This document shows positions 26,308 to 33,085 of a stretch of 64,000 bases of DNA, piece after piece. Origin of the DNA: Oricola sp. (GTDB taxonomy: Bacteria; Pseudomonadota; Alphaproteobacteria; Rhizobiales; Rhizobiaceae). The translations under genes and the position numbers were made by a program. Position 1 is the stretch's first letter. Every line of letters begins with the position of its first letter. Where the stretch lies: the NCBI RefSeq assembly GCF_022763245.1, contig NZ_JALEGV010000032.1:186001-250000 (forward strand), written 5' to 3'. The notes beneath the pieces were generated by a model that worked only from the letters and a program-made list of their open reading frames with translations, did not search any database and was not told where the DNA came from.

Positions 26308-27015
26308 ATGCGCTACGCACTCTACTTCACGCCGCCCAGGGACCACGCGTTGACGCGCGCGGCGTCGAGCTGGCTCGGTCGCGACGCGTTTTCGGGCCTG
26401 ACGCTGCCGCATGCGGAGCGGACTGGCCTGGCTTTGGGCGAACTGGCCTATTTCACCGCAGTGCCGCGCCGATACGGTTTCCACGCCACGCTGAAGGCGC
26501 CGTTCGAGTTGGCCGAGGGCTGGAGCGAGGCCGATCTCGTCGAGGCGGTCGAGATGTTCGCCCGCGACGCTTTCCCGGTCAGGATCGACCGGGTGATGGT
26601 GGCGCCGCTGGGCGGATTCTTCGCGATCGTACCGGAGGAACCCAACCCGGCGCTGAACGATCTCGCCTGCCAGGTGGTGGCGATCTTCGACCGGTTGCGC
26701 GCGCCCTTGAGCGAGGTCGAGTTCAGCCGTCGCGATCCCGACAAATTGTCGACGTCGCAATTGCGCAACCTGCAGAACTGGGGATACCCCTACGTCTTCG
26801 ACGAATTCCGCTTTCACATGACACTGACCGGTCATGTTGAGGCGCCGGACCGGCCGCGGATGAAGGCGGCGCTCGACCGGCATTTCCAGCCCGTGCTGGC
26901 CGAGCCGCTCGACATTGATCATCTGGCGATCTTCATCGAGCGCGAGCGGGGGGCACCGTTCGAGGTGCATACGCTCTTCCCGATCAGCGCGAGCGGCAAG
27001 CGCCGCATCGCCTGA
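26308..27015 (+). CDS. DUF1045 phosphonate-linked protein (2H phosphoesterase type)
   Basis: A 235-residue protein of the DUF1045 family, which recurs beside phosphonate-use genes. Two H-x-T motifs, GFHATLKAPF near residue 57 and FRFHMTLTGH near residue 170, match the paired catalytic motifs of 2H phosphoesterases. It may hydrolyse a cyclic or ribose-type phosphate intermediate; this is inference, since the family has no firm assignment that I know. It follows phnX with a 189-base gap holding a hairpin. Confidence 0.82.
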   Translation: MRYALYFTPPRDHALTRAASSWLGRDAFSGLTLPHAERTGLALGELAYFTAVPRRYGFHATLKAPFELAEGWSEADLVEAVEMFARDAFPVRIDRVMVAPLGGFFAIVPEEPNPALNDLACQVVAIFDRLRAPLSEVEFSRRDPDKLSTSQLRNLQNWGYPYVFDEFRFHMTLTGHVEAPDRPRMKAALDRHFQPVLAEPLDIDHLAIFIERERGAPFEVHTLFPISASGKRRIA

Positions 27016-27019
27016 GGTC

Positions 27020-27256
27020 TCACAGCCGCCCGTTTTGCCTGAGCACGGCGGCGTAGCGCTCGGCCTGCGGCAGGCCGGCCTCAAGGGCGAATATGTAGGC
27101 TTGGGTGTAGAAGAAGCAGGCGACATCGATGGCGCCGCGTGCGGCATGCGCATCAGCCGCCGCGCCATAGGCATACGCCAGTTCCGCGCCATCGCCGGCG
27201 CCATGTGCCGCCAATATGGTCGCATCGAGCGTGTCGAACACGGATGGTGCAGCCAT
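27020..27256 (-). CDS. Small alpha-helical protein coupled to a Rieske oxygenase (78 aa)
   Basis: A 78-residue soluble protein rich in alanine and tyrosine. The central part (AYAYGAAADAHAARGAIDVACFFYTQAYIFALEAGLPQ in three short helices) looks like one tetratricopeptide-type helix pair. Its ATG shares a base with the TGA of the Rieske gene (TGATG), so translation is almost certainly coupled; it has no ribosome site of its own. I do not recognise the family. A small accessory or stability factor for the oxygenase is possible but unproven. Confidence 0.65.
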   Translation of the reverse strand: MAAPSVFDTLDATILAAHGAGDGAELAYAYGAAADAHAARGAIDVACFFYTQAYIFALEAGLPQAERYAAVLRQNGRL

Positions 27257-28407
27257 CACGAGGCCAGTTGCGTCGCGACCCAGCGGTGGAACATGTGCGT
27301 CGGTCCGTCCATCGCAGGCGAAAACCGTCCGCCGTCGAAGTGAAGGGCGCTTCTCCCGCGCTGCATGCCTTCGACGACGAAAATGTCTTCCTCGAAGACG
27401 ACCTTCCAGAGCGCCGTGTTCTTCGCGCGCAGATCGGCCATGTCCGACTGAAGCGCGCTTTCGGCATGATAATAGATCTCGACATGCTCGACCGTGCGTT
27501 GCTGGCCCGCCGGTTCGAGCAGAATGGCGAAGGAATGGTCTCGGTGCACACCGAGGAGCACGTTCGGATAGAGCGCGATGTATTCGGCCGCCGTCTCCCA
27601 TTTGCTGCCGAGGCCGGCGGCGTCCTCGAAGGTCTCACCCGCATCGCCCTGCAATTGCCGATAGACCGTCGTGCCCTGGCCGGAAAAGGCGCCGGGCTCC
27701 TCGATATTGTAGTGATCCTCCAGCCGCGAATAGCTGTTCAGGCCCGGATGGACCCAGGGCAGGTGGTAGCTCTCGCAGTAGTTCTCGACGGCGAGTTTCC
27801 AGTTGCTCGCAACCTCCAGCGCGAAGCCGGACCCGGGGCCGGCGTGGTGCAGCGGCTGATCAAATTCCTTCCAGCGTTCGAGGGCCTTGGCGTTGACCTG
27901 CTCGAAGGGGGCGGCCGTGCCCGAGAGGTTGACGAAGACGATGTCGCGCCAGACATGCGATGCCACCTCGATCAGGCCGAGCGTGTCGCGATCGACCGCC
28001 TCATGGGTGTTGTGTCCGGGGCCGCCGACATGCGGCGTCGCCTTCAACGCACCGTCGAGATCGTAGCACCAGGAATGGTAGGGGCAGCGGATCGCGCCGC
28101 GAATGCGGCCGGGTTTCTCGATGAGGATCATGCCGCGGTGGCGGCAGATGTTCTGGAAGACCCTGAGGGTGCCGTCGCGGCCGCGGATCATCACGAGGGG
28201 CTGGCCGAGGAAATCGATCGGCTTGGCGTCCCCGTTTTCCGGCACGTCCTTGGCGAAGCCTATTCCGGCCCATTGTTCGAAGAACAGCTTGCGGGCTTCA
28301 AGGTCGAACCAGTGCGGATCGGTGTAGTGCCGGTTGGGCAGGCCGTTCGCCTTCGCGACCGGTTGCAGAACGCGCGCCAGCGCCTCATCCGTCACATGCT
28401 GGTTCAT
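27256..28407 (-). CDS. Rieske non-heme iron oxygenase, alpha subunit
   Basis: A 383-residue ring-hydroxylating-type oxygenase. The N-terminal Rieske domain has CRHRG and CPYHSW (Cys-His and Cys-His ligands for the 2Fe-2S cluster). The catalytic domain has NWKLAVENYCESYHLPWVHPGL, with the mononuclear iron histidines. The sequence is closer to choline/glycine-betaine-type monooxygenases than to naphthalene-type dioxygenases, but no substrate can be named. No reductase gene is adjacent. The ATG at 28407 is preferred over a start at 28503. The coupled 78-residue gene follows. Confidence 0.85.
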   Translation of the reverse strand: MNQHVTDEALARVLQPVAKANGLPNRHYTDPHWFDLEARKLFFEQWAGIGFAKDVPENGDAKPIDFLGQPLVMIRGRDGTLRVFQNICRHRGMILIEKPGRIRGAIRCPYHSWCYDLDGALKATPHVGGPGHNTHEAVDRDTLGLIEVASHVWRDIVFVNLSGTAAPFEQVNAKALERWKEFDQPLHHAGPGSGFALEVASNWKLAVENYCESYHLPWVHPGLNSYSRLEDHYNIEEPGAFSGQGTTVYRQLQGDAGETFEDAAGLGSKWETAAEYIALYPNVLLGVHRDHSFAILLEPAGQQRTVEHVEIYYHAESALQSDMADLRAKNTALWKVVFEEDIFVVEGMQRGRSALHFDGGRFSPAMDGPTHMFHRWVATQLAS

Positions 28408-28517
28408 GGTCAGCCTCCACCGGGGTCCACGGGTCGTTCGACCGGGAGTTTGGGCGGGGGAAACGGTCTTGCCCATGCGGATTTGAGAAATCGGCATGTC
28501 CAAACGCGACAGATCAC

Positions 28518-28537
28518 GCGATTGACCTCAAAATCGC
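28518..28537. promoter_or_regulatory. Inverted repeat upstream of the ferric-iron permease gene
   Basis: GCGATT, eight bases, AATCGC, immediately before the first possible start of the permease gene and within the region divergent from the Rieske gene. It could be an operator or a translation-control hairpin. Confidence 0.3.
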
Positions 28538-28538
28538 T

Positions 28539-30257
28539 TTGCCATACTCCGCGAGGGTCAATCGACCGAAAGGCTCGGGCGTATCCGCCGTGTTCCATTT
28601 TCCGTTGAAATCGCTGGCCTGGATCGGCGCCGGTCTCTGCATCATCCCCATTGTCGCGGTGGCCATCACCGCGCTGGGCGGCACGATGGAGACCTGGACC
28701 GGCCTGTGGTCCACGGTGATGCCGCGCTACATCTGGAACACGGTGCAACTGGGCCTGCTCGTCGCGATCGGCACGGCGGCCACCGGTACGGGCGCGGCAT
28801 GGCTCGTGACGCTCTGCCGCTTTCCCGGCAGTCGCATTCTCGAGATCGTGCTGGCGCTGCCGCTGGCATTCCCGGCCTATGTGCTGGCCTATGCCTACAC
28901 CGATCTGCTCGACCATCCGGGGCCGGTCCAGACGGCTCTGCGCGCGGTGACGGGGTGGGGACCGCGCGACTACTGGTTCCCGGAAATCCGGTCGCTGCCG
29001 GGCGCGGCGCTGATGCTGATCTTCGTGCTCTACCCCTATGTCTACCTTCTGGCGCGCGCGGCGTTCCTGCGCCAGTCGCCGACGGCTTATTTCGCGGCGC
29101 GGACGATGGGGCACGGGCCGTGGAGCGCCTTCTTCCGCGTCAGCCTTCCGGTCGCGCGGCCGGCCATCGCCGGCGGCACCATCCTGGCGCTGATGGAGAC
29201 GATCGCCGACTTCGGCACCGTCGCACATTTCGGCGTGCAGACCTTCGCGACCGGCATTTACCAGGCATGGTTTTCGATGGGGGATCGCGCCGCGGCGTCG
29301 CAGCTCGCCTTCTGCCTGATGCTGGCCGCCCTGTTTCTCGTCGTGCTGGAATCAAGGCAGCGGGGCGGGGCGAAGCACCACCAGGCGGGCAATCGCAGCG
29401 AGGCCATGTCGCTCCACCATCTGTCCGGTTGGCGGGCGGCAGCGGCGATCTTCGTCTGCCTGATCCCGGTCATGGTCGGCTTCGTCATTCCGCTTGCCGT
29501 TCTCCTGGAAATGGCGATCTCGTCGGGACAGAACCCGTTCGAGGGACGCTATCTCGGCTTCATCCAGAATTCGCTGACGCTCGCCTCGATCGCCGCCATT
29601 CTGACGGTGGTCGGCGCCGTGCTGGTCGGTTACCGGGTGCGGCTGGCGCCGGGCAAAGCCGCTGGCATCACCAAGATCCTGTCGGGCATCGGCTATGCGC
29701 TGCCCGGATCGGTTATCGCGGTCGGGCTCCTGGTGCCGTTCGCCCGGCTCGACAACACGATCGATTCCTTCATGCGCGCCCATTTCGACATTTCGACCGG
29801 GCTGCTGTTCACCGGCTCCATCGCGCTTCTGGTGATGACCTATGTCGTGCGCTTCATGGCCGCTGCCCTGTCGGCCTTCGACACGGGGATGAGCCAGATC
29901 AAGCCGAATGTGGACGCGGTGGCGCGGACGCTCGGGTCCGGCACGCTTGGCATGCTGTTGCGGGTGCATCTTCCGCTGATGCGTGCGAGCCTTCTGACGG
30001 CGGTGCTGATCGTCTTCGTCGACACCATGAAGGAACTGCCGGCAACGCTGATCCTGCGGCCGTTCAATTTCGACACGCTGGCCGTGCAGGCGCATCGCCT
30101 CGCGTCCGACGAGCGGCTGGCGCAGGCGGCCGTGCCGTCGTTGGTCATCGTCGCTTTCGGGCTGTTGCCGGTGATCCTGCTCTGCCGGACGATCGCGCAA
30201 ACCCAGCAGACGCGAGAGCCGGCGAAAGCGCCGGCTCCTCTGCCGCTGGAAGCGTAA
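28539..30257 (+). CDS. Ferric-iron ABC transporter permease, two-domain FbpB/AfuB type
   Basis: A 572-residue membrane protein with about twelve membrane segments in two permease domains, the usual form of FbpB-type ferric-iron permeases. Each half has an ATPase-coupling loop: AARTMGHGPWSAFFRVSLPVARPAI and VARTLGSGTLGMLLRVHLPLMRAS. The C-terminal MKELPATLILRPFNFDTLAV is characteristic of iron permeases. The first possible start is TTG at 28539; a GTG at 28590 is an alternative and neither has a good ribosome site. The cognate binding protein is convergent; no ATPase gene is present nearby. Confidence 0.87.
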   Translation: MPYSARVNRPKGSGVSAVFHFPLKSLAWIGAGLCIIPIVAVAITALGGTMETWTGLWSTVMPRYIWNTVQLGLLVAIGTAATGTGAAWLVTLCRFPGSRILEIVLALPLAFPAYVLAYAYTDLLDHPGPVQTALRAVTGWGPRDYWFPEIRSLPGAALMLIFVLYPYVYLLARAAFLRQSPTAYFAARTMGHGPWSAFFRVSLPVARPAIAGGTILALMETIADFGTVAHFGVQTFATGIYQAWFSMGDRAAASQLAFCLMLAALFLVVLESRQRGGAKHHQAGNRSEAMSLHHLSGWRAAAAIFVCLIPVMVGFVIPLAVLLEMAISSGQNPFEGRYLGFIQNSLTLASIAAILTVVGAVLVGYRVRLAPGKAAGITKILSGIGYALPGSVIAVGLLVPFARLDNTIDSFMRAHFDISTGLLFTGSIALLVMTYVVRFMAAALSAFDTGMSQIKPNVDAVARTLGSGTLGMLLRVHLPLMRASLLTAVLIVFVDTMKELPATLILRPFNFDTLAVQAHRLASDERLAQAAVPSLVIVAFGLLPVILLCRTIAQTQQTREPAKAPAPLPLEA

Positions 30258-30277
30258 GGCCGCCGGTTCGGGCGGCC
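30258..30277. terminator. Convergent hairpin between iron permease and binding protein genes
   Basis: GGCCGCC and GGCGGCC form a perfect 7-bp stem around a 6-base loop directly after the permease stop, and 8 bases before the convergent stop. No T-run; possible bidirectional Rho-assisted stop. Confidence 0.45.
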
Positions 30278-30285
30278 ATTGCGCG

Positions 30286-31314
30286 TTACTTGAAGCCGAC
30301 GGCGTTGAAGATCGCCTGCGCTTCGGTCTGATACTCGCCAAGAGCCGACAGGTTCAGGTCGTCGCGCTTGAATTCGCCCAACTGGGTCACCGACGCCGAC
30401 AGGCCGACGCCCTCGACCACCGGGTATTCGTCATTGCCGGATGCGAAATATTCCTGCGCGGAATCGGAGGCGAGGTATTCGAGGAACTTGATCGCGTTGT
30501 CGCGGTTCGGCGCGTTCTTGAGGACGCCGGCGGCGGACACGTTGACATGGGTGCCGCGGCCGTCCTGGTCGGGGAAGACCCAGCCGATCTGCTCGATGCC
30601 GTCGCTGACACCATCGACCTGCGAGCGCAAGGCGCGGGCGAAATAGTAGGTGTTGGCGACCGAGATGTCGCATTCGCCCGAAACCAGGCCCGCGAGCTGG
30701 TCCGTGTCGCCGCCCTGCGGTTGGCGGGCGAGGTTGGCTTTCAGGCCTTCCACCCAGGCCTTGGCCGCGTCGGATCCTTCCTCGGCGATGCGCGAGGCGA
30801 GCAGCGACAGGTTGTAGATGTTGGACGCCGAGCGGATGCAGATCATGCCGCGATATTTCGGATCGGCGAGTTCGTCATAGGTCTGCGGCGGTTCGGAGAC
30901 GCGGTCCTTGTTGTAGAAGATGATGCGCGCCCGCGTGGAGAAGCCGAACCAAAGATTGTCCGGATGCTGCAACGCCTCGGGAATGCGTTCTTCCAGCACT
31001 TCGCTTTCGACGGGCGACAACAGGTCGGCGTCGGCCGCACGCCAGATGCGGCCCGCATCGACGGTCAGAAGCACGTCGGCAGGGCTGTTGCGGCCTTCCG
31101 CCTTCAGGCGTTCGATCAGCTCGTCGGCATTGCCTTCGATACGGTTGACGCGGATGCCGGTCGCTTCCTCGAAATCCGCATAGAGGCGCTCGTCGGTGTC
31201 GTAGTGGCGCGACGAATAGAGGTTGACCGAGCCGTCGGCCCAGGCCGCCGATGCGGTGTAAAGGGCGGTCGTCGCAGAGATCGCGGCAATGGCGATGCGC
31301 GTTCCAAATCGCAT
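30286..31314 (-). CDS. Ferric-iron ABC transporter substrate-binding protein, FutA/FbpA type
   Basis: A 342-residue periplasmic protein. Residues 1-26 (FGTRIAIAAISATTALYTASAAWA) form a signal peptide. The mature protein starts DGSVNLYSSRHYDTDERLY, with the Tyr- and His-containing iron site typical of FutA proteins, and continues with NSPADVLLTVDAGRIWRA and WFGFSTRARIIFYNKD. ISVANTYYFARAL holds the paired iron-binding tyrosines. It delivers ferric iron to the permease on the other strand. It is divergent from rirA with palindromes between them, so iron control is likely. Confidence 0.9.
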   Translation of the reverse strand: MRFGTRIAIAAISATTALYTASAAWADGSVNLYSSRHYDTDERLYADFEEATGIRVNRIEGNADELIERLKAEGRNSPADVLLTVDAGRIWRAADADLLSPVESEVLEERIPEALQHPDNLWFGFSTRARIIFYNKDRVSEPPQTYDELADPKYRGMICIRSASNIYNLSLLASRIAEEGSDAAKAWVEGLKANLARQPQGGDTDQLAGLVSGECDISVANTYYFARALRSQVDGVSDGIEQIGWVFPDQDGRGTHVNVSAAGVLKNAPNRDNAIKFLEYLASDSAQEYFASGNDEYPVVEGVGLSASVTQLGEFKRDDLNLSALGEYQTEAQAIFNAVGFK

Positions 31315-31379
31315 GAAATGCTCCCGTCTGTCTTTTTCTTGCAGTCCGTCGCCGACCACCTGTGGCAAGCGCATGGGGG

Positions 31380-31399
31380 TGTCAAGAAAAAAGTTGACA
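31380..31399. promoter_or_regulatory. 20-bp palindrome in the iron binding protein/rirA divergent region
   Basis: TGTCAA, eight A/G-rich bases, TTGACA. The right arm doubles as a -35-like box for rightward transcription and the left arm, read leftward, as one for the binding-protein gene. It is a candidate operator for an iron regulator, but it does not match the TGA-N9-TCA iron-responsive operator as I remember it. Confidence 0.45.
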
Positions 31400-31415
31400 G
31401 ATTCGGTCGGGTTTA

Positions 31416-31446
31416 TCTGGAATGATTCCAAACGACGGTCTATATA
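31416..31446 (+). promoter_or_regulatory. rirA promoter with Irr-box-like palindrome
   Basis: TGGAAT (31418-31423) and TATATA (31441-31446) are 17 bases apart and form a plausible promoter for rirA. The -35 box lies inside a palindrome, TCTGGAA-TGA-TTCCAAA at 31416-31432. This matches 11 of 14 defined positions of the iron control element TTTAGAA-N3-TTCTAAA bound by Irr in rhizobia. A repressor there would block rirA transcription, consistent with known Irr control of rirA. Confidence 0.55.
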
Positions 31447-31468
31447 GGTTCCGTTACGGAGACGACTC

Positions 31469-31930
31469 ATGCGCCTGACCAAGCAGACGAACTACGCCTT
31501 TCGCATCTTGATGTATTGCTCTGCCAATGGCGGGCAGTTGAGCCGAGTGGCCGAAATCGCCAAGGCGTATGGCGTCTCGGAACCGTTTCTGTTCAAGATT
31601 CTGCAGCCCCTCAACGAAGGCGGACTGATCGAGACGGTACGCGGCCGGAACGGCGGCATCCGACTGGCGCGTGAGTCCGCCGACATCACTCTGCTCGATG
31701 TGGTTCGGTTGACGGAGGACAATTTCTCCATGGCCGAGTGCTTCGAGCGCGACGACGCGGAGTGTCCGCTGGTGGAAACCTGCAAGCTTTCCGCGGCGTT
31801 GCGCGAGGCGCTCAACGCCTTCTTCGGCGTGCTGGCGAAGCACACGATCGCAGATCTGGCGCGCCCCCACGATGACATTTCCTTCCTGCTGGGCCTCGAG
31901 GCCCGCAAGGAAGCGCTGGCGGCCGTCTGA
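31469..31930 (+). CDS. rirA: Rhizobial iron regulator, Rrf2 family
   Basis: A 153-residue winged-helix regulator. MRLTKQTNYAFRILMYC starts the DNA-binding domain, and the recognition helix is in YGVSEPFLFKILQ. Cys91, Cys99 and Cys105 occupy the positions of the iron-sulfur cluster ligands of RirA. With iron it represses uptake genes across Rhizobiales. The ATG follows GGAG. It is divergent from the ferric-iron binding-protein gene, a likely target. Confidence 0.92.
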   Translation: MRLTKQTNYAFRILMYCSANGGQLSRVAEIAKAYGVSEPFLFKILQPLNEGGLIETVRGRNGGIRLARESADITLLDVVRLTEDNFSMAECFERDDAECPLVETCKLSAALREALNAFFGVLAKHTIADLARPHDDISFLLGLEARKEALAAV

Positions 31931-31972
31931 TCGAAGTCTCTTCCTGACAGCTTCATCGGATTGCACTTTTTT

Positions 31973-31994
31973 GCCATGTTTTTAATGACATGGC
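31973..31994. promoter_or_regulatory. Inverted repeat upstream of the DUF11 gene pair
   Basis: GCCATGT, eight bases (TTTTAATG), ACATGGC, in the 153-base gap between rirA and the first DUF11 gene. The A+T-rich centre resembles a -10 box. It is a candidate operator for the two secreted proteins downstream. Confidence 0.4.
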
Positions 31995-32083
31995 GAAGGA
32001 GCTCGCCTTATTGTCGCGAGGCCGCCCGGCGCTTGCCGGAGGCGAGAACAATCACGCCGCGTTGATCGAGGGAGGTCGGAACC

Positions 32084-33055
32084 ATGAGCTGCGAAACCCG
32101 GCAGGCAGATCGTCACCTGACGAGAGCACAGGCAGGCAATCCGTCAGGATCGCGGGCGAGACTTGTCGCCGCCGTGGCACTGGCGCCTATCCTGCTGGCC
32201 CAGCCCGCATGGGCGGAGTTCGCGAATCTGGCGACGGCTACCGCACGCTCCGGCGAGACCGCTGTCGAAGCGCAGGCGGCCGTTCAGACCGTTCAGCTCG
32301 CGCCGGCGCAGCCCGGCCTCTCCGTCAGCCCCTCGCTCGACCTCGATATCGGACGGGGCGCTGATACCGAGAATGCCGACGAGGGCGATGTCGTGACCGT
32401 AACCGTCACTGTTGCGAATACCGGCGACGTGGCGACGGGGGGCGTCGTCGTCGACAATGCGCGGCTGAGGATCGGCTATCTGGTCGTCGAATTGCCGGCG
32501 GCTGGTTTCGATCAATCCAGCGCCGAACTCGGCCTCGACGCGTCCGCGACCTTCGTCACGACACACACGCTGACGACCGAGCAGGTCTACCGCGCCGTGG
32601 CCGGTGACGGGATCGTGCTGGAGGCCGGGGCGAGCGGCACGGCGGGCGCTATCGTGGTCTCGGCCACTGCCGACCCGGTGAGCGTCGCGGTTCCGGCCCA
32701 TGCGCAGATGGCGATCGTCACGACGAGCGACCTGAGCAAGGCCGAAGGCAACACCCGCGATGGTGCCGAGGCCGGCGATCAGATCACTTTCACCTACCTG
32801 GTGGAGAATACCGGCAACACCGCAATCGAGGACGTGGCCGTCACGGTCGATCTCGCCGGCAAGACGGTAACGTCGGCCGGTACGCCGGATCTGGGTGTCG
32901 AGCCCTTCACTGTCGAGGTCAAGACGGAAGATCCGTTGGCGCTGAACGCCGACACGGAGGAAAGCGCTGGCGTATATGACGTACTCGGGCCGGGCGGGGC
33001 GGTGACGTTCATCCATGTCCATACCCTGACCCAGGCCGAATACGAGGCCCAGTAG
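32084..33055 (+). CDS. Secreted DUF11-type repeat protein, first of a pair
   Basis: A 323-residue exported protein. A basic N-terminus and hydrophobic core (VAAVALAPILLAQPAWA, ending near residue 44) form a signal peptide. The mature part has two immunoglobulin-like repeats of DUF11 character: EGDVVTVTVTVANTGDVATGGVVV and AGDQITFTYLVENTGNTAIEDVAV, each with the glycine-aspartate and NTG marks. No enzyme motif, no anchor and no Cys are seen. The ATG at 32084 follows GGAGG. The next gene encodes a second protein of the same build, so they may form one surface or periplasmic structure. Confidence 0.72.
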   Translation: MSCETRQADRHLTRAQAGNPSGSRARLVAAVALAPILLAQPAWAEFANLATATARSGETAVEAQAAVQTVQLAPAQPGLSVSPSLDLDIGRGADTENADEGDVVTVTVTVANTGDVATGGVVVDNARLRIGYLVVELPAAGFDQSSAELGLDASATFVTTHTLTTEQVYRAVAGDGIVLEAGASGTAGAIVVSATADPVSVAVPAHAQMAIVTTSDLSKAEGNTRDGAEAGDQITFTYLVENTGNTAIEDVAVTVDLAGKTVTSAGTPDLGVEPFTVEVKTEDPLALNADTEESAGVYDVLGPGGAVTFIHVHTLTQAEYEAQ

Positions 33056-33085
33056 TCGTAAGACTCACAACCGGCAGGCCCTGCG

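Noticed and set aside
31380-31399. Exact RirA iron-responsive operator (TGA-N9-TCA)
   Set aside because: The palindrome has the half-sites in the opposite order (TCA...TGA) and a different spacing. Kept only as a general palindrome.
31961-31975. Sigma-54 promoter before the DUF11 genes (TTGCAC...TTGC)
   Set aside because: The invariant GG is TG and the spacing to GC is one base short.
31990-32364. 124-codon frame starting before the first DUF11 gene
   Set aside because: It overlaps the signal peptide of that gene in another frame and has no family features.
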